A DNA stretch of 64,000 nt from CAIWHR01 sp963846855 (GCA_963846855.1 CAWJXK010000007.1:62001-126000); one strand, 5' to 3'. Positions 18,046-29,072 are shown, numbered from the stretch's first letter. Program-made: numbers and translations. Notes: generated by a model from the sequence alone, not told the origin.

Positions 18046-18436
18046 CGCCCGGCGCGACGCGCATTCGCTGTCGGTTTGCGACCGGACGGCGCGCGGCTGT
18101 CGTGCACGACCTGTTTGAGCATGTTTTATGCCGCCGCCGTGGGGCTTTGCCGCAGGGCGGGCCCATCGCGTCCGAAGGGCTCTGCGACGCGAATGCAACA
18201 GGCCGATGCCAGGCGCAGACCCGCGCTGCCGAAGGCATTGCAGCACAATATGTTGTAGCCACGCCGAGCGGCAACGCAAGCGCTAGCGCACGCCGCTAGG
18301 ATGCTGGCATGAATTCCACATGTCACGCCAACGGTCCGCGTGAAAAAATCCCAGCTAATACTGGGGTTTAGCTTGCACCGCTAAGCCCATGATGTTATGT
18401 TTGGTTGAAGAATCCGAAATCTCGGAAGGGGGCGGC
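18046..18436. other. asd-fimV spacer with a fimV promoter candidate
   Basis: No gene is seen in these 391 bp. TTGCAC (18373-18378), 17 nt and TATGTT (18396-18401) make a fair sigma-70 promoter 36 nt before the fimV start. Just upstream, CCCAG-CTAATA-CTGGG (18351-18366), with A-rich sequence before and T-rich after, is a small hairpin that may end asd transcription. Confidence 0.45.
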
Positions 18437-21118
18437 ATGCGAGCAAGACCGATCCTGACGTTGAGCCTGCTGGCGAGCGCGATGGCGCTCTCCGGCAGCG
18501 CGGCCGCGCTCGGCCTCGGCCGGCTCACGGTCCAGTCGGCACTGGGCCAGCCGCTTTCGGCGCAGATCGAGCTGACCTCTGCAACGCGCGAGGAGCTCGA
18601 CACGCTTGCCGCCAAAGTCGCCGACCCGACGATGTACCGGCAGAACAACCTGAACTACCAGGGCGTGCTGGCGCGCGCCCGCGTCAGCGTCGAACGCCGC
18701 GCCGACGGCACCAGTTATCTCAAGGTCGTCTCGAGCGCGCCGGTCAACGAGCCTTATCTCGATCTGATGGTCGAGCTCAACTGGTCCTCGGGACGCGTCG
18801 TTCGCGACTACACGTTCCTGCTCGATCCTCCCGAAACCAGTGCCGTCGCCGCTGCGCCGGTCGAGCCCGTGGTTCCGGCGCGTGCCGGCGCAGGCGCGGC
18901 GCGCGCGCAAGCCGCTGCGCCGGCCGCGGCCGCGCCCGCACCCAACGCCGAAGGCACGTATTCGGTGAAGCGCGGCGACACGCTGTCGAAGATCGCCAAG
19001 GAATACAAGCCTTCTGACGTCACGCTCGACCAGATGCTGGTCGCCCTGTTCAAGGGCAATGCCAACGCGTTCGACGGCAACAACATGAACCGCCTGCGCA
19101 CCGGGGCGATCGTGACGATCCCGAGCGCGGCAGACGTGGGCTCGACTCAGCCCGGCGAAGCGACGAAGGTCGTCCACGTGCAAACGACCGACTGGCGCGC
19201 ATACCGTGATCGTGTCGCCGCCTCCGCGCCGGCCGCGGAAGGCGGCGGTGCCAGCGGGCGTTCCGCGGGCGGCAAGATCGGCACCGCGGTCGAGGAAAAG
19301 GCGCCGGCCGCCGTGCCGGGTAGGGACCAGCTCAAGGTGTCCCGCGAAGCCGGACAGGGCAAGGGCGGCGCCGGCGCGGCCGAGGAAGCCGTCGCTCGCG
19401 AAAAGGCGCTGCAGGAAGCGCAGGCGCGCATCGCGTCGCTCGAGAAGACGCTCGCCGACCTGCAGAAGATGAGCACGCTGAAGAGCGGCACGGGGGCGCA
19501 GCTGCAGGCGCAAGCCGAGGCTGCGAAGGGCACGCCACCGCCGACGGTGGTCGCGACTGCGCCATCCGAAACGACGCCGTCCGCAACGACGCCGTCGACA
19601 ACGACGCCGTCGACAATGCCGTCGACCACGCCATCGACGACCCCACCGCCCGCCGCGGCGACGGCAGCGGAGACGCCGAAGGCCGAACCGCCTGCGACTT
19701 CGCCGCCTGCTGCGACGACGGCAGCGACCGAAACTCCGAAGGCCGAGCCGCCTGCTGCGACGACGACTACGACCGAAACGCCGAAGCCGCCGCCGCCCAA
19801 GATGGCGACGAAGGCGCCGGCGAAGGAGCCGCCCGGATTCTTCGAGGACCTCGTCGGCAATGCGCCGACGTGGGTCATCGGCGCGGGAGCGCTCGCGGTT
19901 CTCGCCGGCATCGCCGGGATCGTCGCGATGCGCCGGCGCAAGACGACCAAGTTCGAGGACAGCATCATCTCGGGCACGGACATCAAGACCAACACCGTGT
20001 TCGGCTCGACCGGCGGCGGCGTCGTCAACACCGGCGACAACTCGCTCTCGAGCGAATTCAGCCGCGAAGGACTCGGCAACATCGACACCGACGAAGTCGA
20101 TCCGATCGCGGAAGCCGAGGTCTACCTCGCCTACGGCCGCGACGCACAGGCCGAGGAAATCCTGAAGGACGCGCTCAAGAAGGATCCGCAGCGCCAGGAA
20201 ATCTATCTCAAGCTGCTCGAGATCCACGCGCAGCACAACAAGCCGTCGGCCTTCGAGACGGTCGCCGCCGAGTTGTACTCGGTGTCGCACGGTCAGGGCG
20301 AGACGTGGCAGAAGGCCGTCGGCCTCGGCCGCCAGCTCGATCCCAACAACCCGATGTTCGGCGATGGCGGCGGAGCCGCCGCCGCGGCGGCCGCAGCAGC
20401 CGCCGCCGCCGCGACGTCAAGCGAAGAGGAGCCGTTCGTCGTCGAGCCGAAGGTGGAGCGCCCCCCGACGGCGAAGCCGTTCGAGTCGGTGCCGCGCGGC
20501 ACGACCGAGATCGTCGACACCGATGGCGGGCTCGACTTCAAGCTCGACGAGGAAATCTCGATTTCGCCGACCTCGGGCACCGCGCCTGTGCGAGCGAAGT
20601 CCCCGATCGACATCCTCGCCGGTGCGCAAAGTGAAGTCGAGAAGTCCACCCGCAGCGGCGCCGCGGCAGCGACACCGGGGTTCACGTCCGCTGCGACTAC
20701 GCTCTCCGAGAAGATCGACCACGCGCAGGCGGCGATGGGCGACACCGAGCTCGAATTCCATCTCGACGACAAAGAAAAGCCCGCACCCATGCACGCCGCC
20801 CCGAAGCCCGAGGCGGCGCTGATGGCAGCGGCACCCGCCGCGAGCGGCGCGGCGGCATCGCTCGCGCGTCCCGAAGCGGCGATCGAGCTCGACAAGCTCG
20901 ACCTTTCGTTCGACCCGCAGCGCACGACGTTCGAGGATCCGACGCCGTCGGTGCTGGACGGCCAGTGGCATGACGCGGCGACCAAGCTCGACCTCGCCAA
21001 GGCGTATCAGGAAATGGGCGACGTCGAAGGCGCGCGCGAGATCCTGCAGGAAGTGCTGCACGAAGGCGACGACCAGCAGAAATCCGAAGCGCAGGCGCTG
21101 ATGGGCAAGCTCGGCTGA
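18437..21118 (+). CDS. fimV: FimV/HubP-type polar peptidoglycan-binding protein
   Basis: The protein has 893 residues. ATG 18437 follows GGAAGGGGG and opens a signal peptide (residues 1-24). A conserved FimV N-terminal domain (LGRLTVQSALGQPLSAQIEL; DLMVELNWSSGRVVRDYTFLLDPP) precedes a LysM domain at about 174-230, a Thr/Pro/Ala-rich linker, one transmembrane helix at about 478-497 and an acidic cytoplasmic part. That part holds a 14-Ala tract (about 648-661) and the C-terminal TPR-like FimV domain ending DLAKAYQEMGDVEGAREILQEV. FimV organises the cell pole for type IV pili and twitching. It has its own promoter and a strong terminator. Confidence 0.95.
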   Translation: MRARPILTLSLLASAMALSGSAAALGLGRLTVQSALGQPLSAQIELTSATREELDTLAAKVADPTMYRQNNLNYQGVLARARVSVERRADGTSYLKVVSSAPVNEPYLDLMVELNWSSGRVVRDYTFLLDPPETSAVAAAPVEPVVPARAGAGAARAQAAAPAAAAPAPNAEGTYSVKRGDTLSKIAKEYKPSDVTLDQMLVALFKGNANAFDGNNMNRLRTGAIVTIPSAADVGSTQPGEATKVVHVQTTDWRAYRDRVAASAPAAEGGGASGRSAGGKIGTAVEEKAPAAVPGRDQLKVSREAGQGKGGAGAAEEAVAREKALQEAQARIASLEKTLADLQKMSTLKSGTGAQLQAQAEAAKGTPPPTVVATAPSETTPSATTPSTTTPSTMPSTTPSTTPPPAAATAAETPKAEPPATSPPAATTAATETPKAEPPAATTTTTETPKPPPPKMATKAPAKEPPGFFEDLVGNAPTWVIGAGALAVLAGIAGIVAMRRRKTTKFEDSIISGTDIKTNTVFGSTGGGVVNTGDNSLSSEFSREGLGNIDTDEVDPIAEAEVYLAYGRDAQAEEILKDALKKDPQRQEIYLKLLEIHAQHNKPSAFETVAAELYSVSHGQGETWQKAVGLGRQLDPNNPMFGDGGGAAAAAAAAAAAAATSSEEEPFVVEPKVERPPTAKPFESVPRGTTEIVDTDGGLDFKLDEEISISPTSGTAPVRAKSPIDILAGAQSEVEKSTRSGAAAATPGFTSAATTLSEKIDHAQAAMGDTELEFHLDDKEKPAPMHAAPKPEAALMAAAPAASGAAASLARPEAAIELDKLDLSFDPQRTTFEDPTPSVLDGQWHDAATKLDLAKAYQEMGDVEGAREILQEVLHEGDDQQKSEAQALMGKLG

Positions 21119-21137
21119 ACGTCGGCAAGATCATTGG

Positions 21138-21174
21138 ACGGGCGGCGGAGTCGATCCGCCGCCCGTTGTTTTTT
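21138..21174 (+). terminator. Rho-independent terminator of fimV
   Basis: A perfect 12-bp stem, ACGGGCGGCGGA (21138-21149) with TCCGCCGCCCGT (21155-21166), closes a 5-nt loop and is followed by TGTTTTTT. It lies 20 bp after the fimV stop. Confidence 0.92.
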
Positions 21175-21189
21175 GACGCGGCCGAGGAG

Positions 21190-21471
21190 CCTGTCGGGCC
21201 CGATTTCGCGTATGCGTTGCCGGGCCAAAAAGCGATGGATGCGCGGCGCGAGGCGCAGCGAATATCGTGAATCTTCGCAAGCCGAGCAACAAAGCAGACG
21301 CGCTTTTTGGCGGCGGCACCCAAATGAGCGAAGGGACGGGGCGCTTTGGGCGCCTCATTTGCCTAATGCTGCGTTGCTCGCCCTCGGCATATTCCCGATA
21401 TGCTTTCGGGCTCGCGCCTTGAACTGCGCCCAAACCGCCTCCGTCGCATACGTGAAATCAGGCCCGACAGG
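21190..21471. repeat. 282-bp intergenic element with 27-bp terminal inverted repeats (copy A)
   Basis: The left arm 21190-21216 (CCTGTCGGGCCCGATTTCGC...) is matched by its reverse complement at 21445-21471 with two mismatches. The interior has no gene. It contains ACAAAGCAG and a segment near 21320-21350 that, on the opposite strand, resembles the middle of the element at 25961-26234 (CCCCGTCCCTT...; CTGCTTTG). The element fills the fimV-truA gap and ends 5 bp before the truA ATG. It looks like a non-coding MITE-like or large REP-like repeat. Confidence 0.75.
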
Positions 21472-21476
21472 TTCCT

Positions 21477-22262
21477 ATGCGCATCGCTCTCGGACTCGAA
21501 TACGCGGGCACTGCCTACACGGGTTGGCAATCGCAGGCCGACGGCCGCGGCGTGCAGGACGCGCTCGAGCGCTCGCTCGCGCAGATTGCAGGCGTGCCGA
21601 TCCGCGCGACCGCGGCGGGACGAACCGACGCCGGCGTGCACGCGACGTCGCAGGTCGTGCATTTCGACAGCGACGTGGAGCGCCCCGGAACCGCGTGGGT
21701 GCGCGGCGTGAATTCGCATCTGCCGGCCGACATCGCCGTGCTGTGGGCGGCGGAGGTCGCCGCGGAATTCCACGCGCGCTTCGCGGCGACGGCCCGTCAT
21801 TACACGTACCTGCTCGTCAATCGCCCCGTGCGGAGCGCGCTCCTCGCCGGGCGCGCTGGCTGGTACCATCGACCTCTCGCCGTCGCGGCGATGGCGGAGG
21901 CCTCGCGCATGCTCGTCGGACGGCATGATTTCTCGTCGTTCCGGTCGTCGGAATGCCAGGCGAAGTCGCCGGTCAAGACGATTTCGCACGCCGCGATCAC
22001 CGCTGACGCCGAGCTCATCCGATTCGACTTTTCCGCGGACGCGTTCCTTCATCACATGATCCGCAACATCGTGGGCGCGCTGATCGACATCGGCGCCGGA
22101 AAATCACCGCCGGCGTGGATGGGAGAGCTCCTCGCAGCGCGCGACCGCACGCGGGGCGCGCCCACGTTCGGCGCCGAGGGCCTGTATCTCGCCGGCGCCG
22201 ACTACGCGGCGGACTGGGGCCTGCCACCGACGCGGCGCGCCGTCGTGCTGCCGTCCGGCTGA
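21477..22262 (+). CDS. truA: tRNA pseudouridine(38-40) synthase
   Basis: The protein has 261 residues. The catalytic motif GRTDAGVHA has its nucleophilic Asp at residue 51. FHARFAATARHYTYLLVN and FLHHMIRNIVGALIDIG are the other family blocks. It makes pseudouridine in the anticodon arm of many tRNAs. The ATG lies directly against the inverted-repeat element and has no obvious ribosome site, so the repeat may influence its expression. trpF follows 16 bp downstream. Confidence 0.95.
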   Translation: MRIALGLEYAGTAYTGWQSQADGRGVQDALERSLAQIAGVPIRATAAGRTDAGVHATSQVVHFDSDVERPGTAWVRGVNSHLPADIAVLWAAEVAAEFHARFAATARHYTYLLVNRPVRSALLAGRAGWYHRPLAVAAMAEASRMLVGRHDFSSFRSSECQAKSPVKTISHAAITADAELIRFDFSADAFLHHMIRNIVGALIDIGAGKSPPAWMGELLAARDRTRGAPTFGAEGLYLAGADYAADWGLPPTRRAVVLPSG

Positions 22263-22278
22263 AACGGACGCATCGCCC

Positions 22279-22935
22279 GTGCGCACGCGCATCAAGATCT
22301 GCGGCATCACCCGCGTCGAGGACGGCATCGAAGCCGCGCGCGCCGGCGCCGACGCGATCGGCCTCGTGTTCTGGACCGGATCGCCGCGCTGCGTGGACTT
22401 CGACACGGCGCGCGCGATCGCCGCCGCCGTTCCGCCGTTCGTCACCGTCGTCGGCCTCTTCGTCGATCCCGCTGCCGACCACGTGCGGGCCGCGCTCGCC
22501 GCCGTGCCGCTGTCGCTGCTGCAATTCCACGGCGCCGAGCGTGCGGAGCTCTGCCGTGCGTTCGGCCGTCCCTACATCAAGGCGGTGCCGGTTTCCCGGG
22601 AAGCGGGAAGCGCCGGTTTGCTAGAATGCGTGGCACGCCATCCCGATGCGGCGGGGTTTCTGTTCGATGCGCCGCCGTCGGGCGGGATGCCGGGCGGCAC
22701 GGGACAGGGCTTCGACCGGAATCTCGTGCCCAGGGAAATCGCGCGGCCGGTGATTCTCTCCGGTGGGCTCGACGCCGGCAACGTGCGCGAAGCCATCCGC
22801 GTAGTGCGGCCATGGGCCGTCGACGTGTCGAGCGGCGTCGAGAAGCGAAATGCCGACGGCACGACGGTGAAGGGCCAGAAGGATCCCGCGCGGATCGCCG
22901 CATTCATCGAGGAAGTGCGCAATGCAGATGGCTGA
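22279..22935 (+). CDS. trpF: phosphoribosylanthranilate isomerase
   Basis: The protein has 218 residues with a GTG start. IKICGIT has the catalytic Cys at residue 8; LLQFHG, FLFDA and ILSGGLDAGNV, with the catalytic Asp and phosphate-binding turns, follow. It isomerises N-(5-phosphoribosyl)anthranilate in tryptophan synthesis. It overlaps the trpB start by 14 bp. truA-trpF-trpB-trpA is the usual order in this class. Confidence 0.95.
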   Translation: MRTRIKICGITRVEDGIEAARAGADAIGLVFWTGSPRCVDFDTARAIAAAVPPFVTVVGLFVDPAADHVRAALAAVPLSLLQFHGAERAELCRAFGRPYIKAVPVSREAGSAGLLECVARHPDAAGFLFDAPPSGGMPGGTGQGFDRNLVPREIARPVILSGGLDAGNVREAIRVVRPWAVDVSSGVEKRNADGTTVKGQKDPARIAAFIEEVRNADG

Positions 22936-24181
22936 ACTTTCCTACGACCTGCCCGATGCGCGCGGCCACTTCGGCCCGTACGGGGGCGTGTTCGTCGCCG
23001 AGACCCTGATTCGCGCGCTGGACGAGCTGCGCGACGAGTACGCGCGCTATCGCCGCGATCCCGAGTTCGTCGCCGAATTCGAGTACGAGCTCGCGCATTA
23101 CGTCGGACGGCCCTCGCCGGTCTACCACGCGAGGCGCTGGTCGGAGCAAGTCGGCGGCGCGCAGATCTGGTTGAAGCGCGAGGACCTGAATCACACCGGC
23201 GCGCACAAGATCAACAACTGCATCGGCCAGGCGCTCCTCGCGAAGCGGCTCGGCAAGCGCCGCGTGATCGCCGAGACCGGCGCCGGCCAGCACGGCGTGG
23301 CGAGCGCGACCGTCGCGGCCCGCTTCGGGATGGAGTGCGTCGTCTACATGGGCTCGGAGGACATCAAGCGGCAGGCGCAGAACGTGTTCCGGATGAAGCT
23401 CCTCGGCGCGTCGGTGGTCCCGGTCGAGTCGGGATCGAAGACGCTGAAGGATGCGCTTAACGAGGCGATGCGCGACTGGGTGACCAACGTCGAGTCGACG
23501 TTCTACATCATCGGCACCGTCGCGGGGCCGCATCCTTATCCGATGATGGTGCGCGACTTCCAGAGCGTGATCGGCCGCGAGTGCCTCGTGCAGATGCCGG
23601 AGTTCGCGGGACGCCAGCCCGACGCGATCATCGCCTGCGTGGGCGGCGGCTCCAATGCGATGGGTATCTTCCATCCGTACATTCCGCACGCCGGTGTCCG
23701 GCTGATCGGCGTCGAGGCGGCGGGCGAGGGCATCGCCAGCGGAAAGCACGCGGCGTCGCTCTCGGCCGGCCGTCCCGGCGTGCTGCACGGCAATCGCACC
23801 TACCTCCTGCAGGATGCCGACGGTCAGATCGTCGAGACGCATTCGATCTCCGCCGGGCTCGACTATCCCGGCGTGGGTCCCGAGCACGCGTGGCTCAAGG
23901 ACACGAAGCGCGCCGAATACGTGTCGATCACCGACGACGAGGCGCTCGCGGCGTTCCACACGTGCTGCCGCATCGAGGGCATCATTCCCGCGCTCGAGTC
24001 GTGCCACGCGCTCGCGCATGCGACGAAGCTCGCGGCGACGATGGGCAAGGACCGCATCCTCCTCGTCAACCTGTCCGGCCGCGGCGACAAGGACATGAAC
24101 ACGGTGGCCGAACGCTCCGGACTGAAATTCCATTGCCGTCCCGAGTGCGATCCGGCTTCGCGCGGCAAGACGCCTGCGTGA
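22922..24181 (+). CDS. trpB: tryptophan synthase beta chain
   Basis: The protein has 419 residues, intact. K96 in HTGAHKINN is the PLP Schiff-base lysine, and GGGSNAMG is the phosphate-binding loop; ETGAGQHGVA is also present. It condenses indole with serine. ATG 22922 overlaps trpF; a second ATG at 22928 is possible. Its TGA shares bases with the trpA start (GTGAAC), indicating translational coupling within the alpha2beta2 complex. Confidence 0.96.
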   Translation: MQMAELSYDLPDARGHFGPYGGVFVAETLIRALDELRDEYARYRRDPEFVAEFEYELAHYVGRPSPVYHARRWSEQVGGAQIWLKREDLNHTGAHKINNCIGQALLAKRLGKRRVIAETGAGQHGVASATVAARFGMECVVYMGSEDIKRQAQNVFRMKLLGASVVPVESGSKTLKDALNEAMRDWVTNVESTFYIIGTVAGPHPYPMMVRDFQSVIGRECLVQMPEFAGRQPDAIIACVGGGSNAMGIFHPYIPHAGVRLIGVEAAGEGIASGKHAASLSAGRPGVLHGNRTYLLQDADGQIVETHSISAGLDYPGVGPEHAWLKDTKRAEYVSITDDEALAAFHTCCRIEGIIPALESCHALAHATKLAATMGKDRILLVNLSGRGDKDMNTVAERSGLKFHCRPECDPASRGKTPA

Positions 24182-24992
24182 ACCGCATCGACGCCACGTT
24201 CGCCAGGCTGCGCGCCGCCGGCCGCACGGCGCTGATTCCCTACGTGACGGTCGGCGACCCGTCGCTCGCCGAGACGCTGCCCATCATGCGCGCGCTCGTT
24301 GCCGCGGGCGCCGACGTGATCGAGCTGGGGGTTCCCTTCTCCGATCCGATGGCCGACGGCCCGGTGATCCAGCGCGCGTCCGAGCGTGCCCTAGCGCAGC
24401 ACGTCGGCCTGAAAGACGTGCTCGCGACGGTGGCGTCGTTCCGCGCGGCGGACGCGGTGACGCCCGTGGTGCTGATGGGTTACGCGAATCCGATCGAGGC
24501 GATGGGCGTCGGCCCTTCGCCGACCGCGCGCGCGCGGCGGGCGTGGATGGCGTTCTGGTGGTCGACTATCCGCCCGAGGAAGCTGCCGATTTCGCGGCGC
24601 TGCTTGGCGAGCATGATCTTGCGCCGATTTTCCTGCTCGCACCGACGACACCGGAAAACCGCATCGCGACGATCGCGCAGCTCGCGCGCGGCTATGTCTA
24701 CTACGTGTCGCTCAAGGGCGTGACCGGCGCCGGGCATCTCGACACCGCGGAGGTCGCGCGCAAGCTCGCCGAGATTCGCCGCCACGTGACGCTTCCCGTC
24801 GGCGTGGGCTTCGGCATCCGCGACGCCGAGAGCGCGCGCGCGATTGCGCGCGTCGCCGACGCGGTGGTCATCGGCAGCCGCATCATCCAGGAGATCGAGG
24901 CGGGGGCGCCGGAAGGCGCGGCGGAGCGCGCCGGCGCGTGGCTCGCGGGCATCCGCGGCGCGCTGGATCTCGACAAGAAGCGAGCGGCGTAG
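24181..24992 (+). CDS. trpA: tryptophan synthase alpha chain (frameshifted)
   Basis: It starts at GTG 24181 on the trpB stop. Catalytic E49 in VIELGVPFSDPMADGP and the following Asp are intact. After MGYANPIEAMG the frame changes by one missing base near 24515, and the protein resumes as FADRARAAGVDGVLVVDYPPEE, with KGVTGAGH and VGFGI later, ending TAG 24990-24992. Restoring one base gives about 270 residues, the normal length. The alpha chain releases indole from indole-3-glycerol phosphate. Confidence 0.9.
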
Positions 24993-25085
24993 GAATATGC
25001 GCGCGAAACCGGCTTCGACCGCGCCATTGGCAACGCGCTCCGGCGCGGTGCGCGCCGGGTCCCGACAGTCCCCTGGGGAGAAGCG

Positions 25086-25955
<870 letters not shown>

Positions 25956-25960
25956 GCTAA

Positions 25961-26234
25961 GGAACCTCTGAACAAGTCGCGCGCGGTTGCGACGGGGAAT
26001 TTTCGGGATGGGATGCGCGAAGCGAGGCGAAGCTAATGGCCGGCCCCCTTAGCGAGCCTTGCGACAAAGCAGACCGCCCGAAAAACCCCGTCCCTTTGGG
26101 CTGCTGCCAAATGCAGCGCCTGCTTTGCCGCGCTCCTCGGCATCGTAGAATGGACTACGACCTTCGTCGCGCGTCGCGCATGCATCCGCATTTGGCGCTG
26201 CAGCGCAACCGCGTGGGACTTGTTCAGAGGTTCC
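25961..26234. repeat. 274-bp intergenic element with 31-bp terminal inverted repeats (copy B)
   Basis: The left arm 25961-25991 (GGAACCTCTGAACAAGTCGC...) is matched by its reverse complement at 26204-26234 with two mismatches. The interior has a nested ACAAAGCAG...CTGCTTTG inverted pair (near 26063 and 26121) and no gene. Its middle resembles the reverse complement of the element at 21190-21471, although the terminal arms of the two differ. It lies between accD and folC. Confidence 0.75.
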
Positions 26235-26298
26235 GTAGGCCGCGCCGGCGCCCCCGCATGTTCGCGCAGCCGCCGGCGATTCGCGAATCCGCGGCACC

Positions 26299-27585
26299 GT
26301 GACCGCCGATCCCGTCCGCCCGGACACGCTCGCCGCGTGGCTCCGGTATCTCGAGACGCTGCACCCGAAACAGATGGCGCTCGGCCTGCCGCGTGTCCGC
26401 TCGGTCTACGCGCGGATGGGCATCACGCCGCCGCGACCCGTGATCACCGTCGCCGGCACCAACGGCAAGGGATCGGTGTGCGCGCTGATGGAATCGATGC
26501 TGCTGGCGTCTGCCTACCGCCCCGCGCTGTACACCTCGCCGCACCTCGCGCGCTACAACGAGCGCGTGCGCATCGGCGGCGAATGCGCGAGCGACGCGGA
26601 TCTCGTGAGCGCGTTCAACGCCGTCGAGGACGTGCGCGAGGGCGTCGCGCTCACGTATTTCGAGTTTGGCACGCTGGCGGCGCTCTGGCTCTTCGCGCGC
26701 GCTACGCCCGATCTGACGATCCTGGAAGTCGGCCTCGGCGGGCGGCTCGACGCCGTCAACATCGTCGACGCCGACGTCGCCGTGGTCACCAGCATCGGCA
26801 TCGACCACGTCGACTATCTCGGGCCCACGCGCGAAACCATCGGCCGCGAGAAGGCCGGCGTGTTCCGGCCCGGGCGACCGGTGGTTTGCGGCGACTTCGA
26901 TCCGCCGCGCTCGCTCATCGAGGCCGCTGATGCCATCGGCGCGCCGATGCTGCGGATCGGACGCGATTTCCGCGCGACCGCGAAACCCGGGCAATGGGAT
27001 TTCGACGGCCCGGGCGGCAAGCGATTCGGGCTGCCCTATCCCGCGCTCAGGGCCACCGTCCAGGTCGCGAACGCCGCGACGGCGATCGCGGCGCTCGACC
27101 TCCTCCGCGAGACCCATCCGGTCGAAGCCGGCGCCCTTCGCGCCGGCCTCGTCGAAGTCGCGCTGCGCGGCCGTTTTCAAGTGCTGCCCGGCCGTCCCGC
27201 GGTGATCCTCGACGTCGCCCACAATCCGGACGCGGCGCGAGTGCTCGCCACGACGCTCGACGCGACGGGCTATCGCGAGCGCGCGCTCGCGGTGTTCGGC
27301 ATGCTCGCCGACAAGGACATCGCGGGCGTCGTCGAAGCGATGAAGCGCAGCGTCGACCGCTGGTTCGTCGCGGCGCTTCCGGGTCCGCGCGGCGCGCCGG
27401 CGCAAGCGCTCGTCGACGCGCTTGTCGCGGCCGGCGTGGCGCCCGCGGCGGTGCGTTCGTTCGGCACGGTCGCGCAAGCGCTCGAGGCCGCGCGGAGTGA
27501 AGCGGGCGAAGCTGATAAAATCATCGTTTTCGGATCCTTTCTCACCGTGGCCGACGCGATGCCTCCCGCCCGGATGCAGAAGTGA
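26299..27585 (+). CDS. folC: bifunctional dihydrofolate/folylpolyglutamate synthase
   Basis: The protein has 428 residues with a GTG start. It has the Mur-ligase-like P-loop GTNGKGS, the SPHLARYNERVRI segment, LEVGLGGRLDAVN, and ILDVAHNPDAA in the C-terminal domain. It adds glutamate to dihydropteroate and folates. accD-folC-dedD-cvpA-purF is a well-known proteobacterial gene string. The next gene starts 13 bp downstream. Confidence 0.95.
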   Translation: MTADPVRPDTLAAWLRYLETLHPKQMALGLPRVRSVYARMGITPPRPVITVAGTNGKGSVCALMESMLLASAYRPALYTSPHLARYNERVRIGGECASDADLVSAFNAVEDVREGVALTYFEFGTLAALWLFARATPDLTILEVGLGGRLDAVNIVDADVAVVTSIGIDHVDYLGPTRETIGREKAGVFRPGRPVVCGDFDPPRSLIEAADAIGAPMLRIGRDFRATAKPGQWDFDGPGGKRFGLPYPALRATVQVANAATAIAALDLLRETHPVEAGALRAGLVEVALRGRFQVLPGRPAVILDVAHNPDAARVLATTLDATGYRERALAVFGMLADKDIAGVVEAMKRSVDRWFVAALPGPRGAPAQALVDALVAAGVAPAAVRSFGTVAQALEAARSEAGEADKIIVFGSFLTVADAMPPARMQK

Positions 27586-27598
27586 TCGACCCGAGACC

Positions 27599-28448
27599 AT
27601 GAGCGACCGACTCCCCGATGGCGACCACGCGGTCGACGAACAGAAACGCAGGGCGAGGCGCCGTCTCGTCGGCGCCATCGTGCTGGCCGCCGCCGCCGCG
27701 GTCATCGTGCCGATGCTGCTCGAGAAGGAGCCGCAGCCGCTCGGCGAGGACGTCTCCGTGCAGATCCCGCCGGTCGACGAAGGCAAGTTCGTCAATCGGC
27801 TGACGCGCAGCAAGCCGGGCGACGCGGTGGTCCCGACCCCGAAGCCGGAACCGAAGAGCACGCTCACTGACGCGAGACCGGAGCCGCCGAAGCCGGACGC
27901 AGCGAAATCCGCATCCCCGAATGCCGAGGCCGCGAAAACCACCGCGCACGACGCGCCCGCCATGAAGCCGGCCGCCGAAGGCACGAACTCCGCCCCACCG
28001 GCTGCCCCCGTTTCGGATGCGACCACGCCGGCGGTATCGAACAAATCCGTTGCCGCAGCGGAGTCGAAGATGCCAGCGACGCCTGCGGCCAAGGCGGTCC
28101 CCACGCCCGAGGCCAAGATCACAGCACCGGCCAAAACTGCGCCCGCGCCCGGCACGGCCTCGATCGAGTGCGCCCGTGACGCCCGCGGCCGATGCGAAAT
28201 CGGCGCCCGCGGCGGGCTTCGCCGTGCAGCTCGCCGCATTTTCCGACGACAAGGGTGCGAATGCGTACGCCAATCGGCTCAAGAAGGCCGGCTACGCGTC
28301 CGCGCATGTCGAGGCCGTCGACACGAGCCGCGGCAAGCTCTGGCGTGTGCGGGTCGGAGGATTCGCGACGCGCGCCGAGGCCGAGGCCGCCCGCGTGAAG
28401 CTCGAGTCCAGGGGCTTCGTCAACGGCATGGTCGCGCCGGCGCGCTGA
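27599..28448 (+). CDS. dedD: DedD-like SPOR-domain membrane protein (frameshifted)
   Basis: ATG 27599 opens a short cytoplasmic segment (KRRARRR), one transmembrane helix (about residues 22-40) and a long Pro/Ala/Lys-rich periplasmic linker. A one-base insertion near 28160 shifts the frame. The next frame then gives the SPOR domain, FAVQLAAFSDDKGANAYANR through RVRVGGFATRAEAEAA, ending TGA 28446-28448. SPOR domains bind denuded septal glycan, so the role is in cell division. Position between folC and cvpA supports DedD. Confidence 0.85.
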
Positions 28449-28499
28449 CCGCGGCGAACCCACCGCCATGGGCCTCGCGATCGCACGAAGATCCCGCCG

Positions 28500-29072
28500 A
28501 TGACCGGCTTCGACATCGCGATCATCGTCGTCGTCGCGCTGTCGACAGTGCTCGCGATGGTGCGCGGTGTCGTGCGTGAGCTGGTTGCGCTCGCCGCGTG
28601 GTTCGTCGGCATCGCGGCCGCGATCTCGTTCTCCGGAGCGCTCGCGGAACAGCTCGGCTTCGTCAACGCATCGCCGCTCGCGCGCGAGCTCCTCGCCTTC
28701 GTGCTGATCCTCGTCGTGGTGCTGATCGCGGGCGCGCTCACCGGCGCGCTGCTCCGCGGCGCGGTGCGTGCCATCGGGCTGCGTTTCCTCGATCGCTTCC
28801 TGGGCGGCGTGTTCGGGCTGATGCGCGGCATGCTCGCGGTGGTCGTGTTCGTGCTGCTCGCCGGCATTACGACCCTGCCGCAGCGCGATTGGTGGCAGAA
28901 TTCGTGGTTCGGGCCCGCCTTGGGGGTTGTGGCGCTGTCGCTTCGCCCCTATCTACCTCCTTCGTGGGCATCGCGGCTCAATTATTCGGCGCCGATGCCG
29001 GCACCTGCGGGCAACCGGTCGACCGCCATGAACGGGTCGCATGGAGTGAACGAGCAATGTGCGGAATCGTAG
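28500..29072 (+). CDS. cvpA: CvpA family inner-membrane protein
   Basis: The protein has 190 residues with four predicted transmembrane helices (about 3-25, 30-48, 65-85 and 105-125) and the family segments FDIAIIVVV, RGVVRELVALAAW and FLDRFLGGVFGLMRG. CvpA was named for colicin V production and is linked to envelope homeostasis. Its 3' end overlaps the purF start by 16 bp, the usual cvpA-purF coupling. Confidence 0.93.
   Translation: MTGFDIAIIVVVALSTVLAMVRGVVRELVALAAWFVGIAAAISFSGALAEQLGFVNASPLARELLAFVLILVVVLIAGALTGALLRGAVRAIGLRFLDRFLGGVFGLMRGMLAVVVFVLLAGITTLPQRDWWQNSWFGPALGVVALSLRPYLPPSWASRLNYSAPMPAPAGNRSTAMNGSHGVNEQCAES

Noticed and set aside
20364..20420. GCC/GCG-rich run suspected to be a structural repeat or sequencing artefact.
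   Set aside because: It encodes a poly-Ala linker in FimV, in frame with conserved sequence on both sides.
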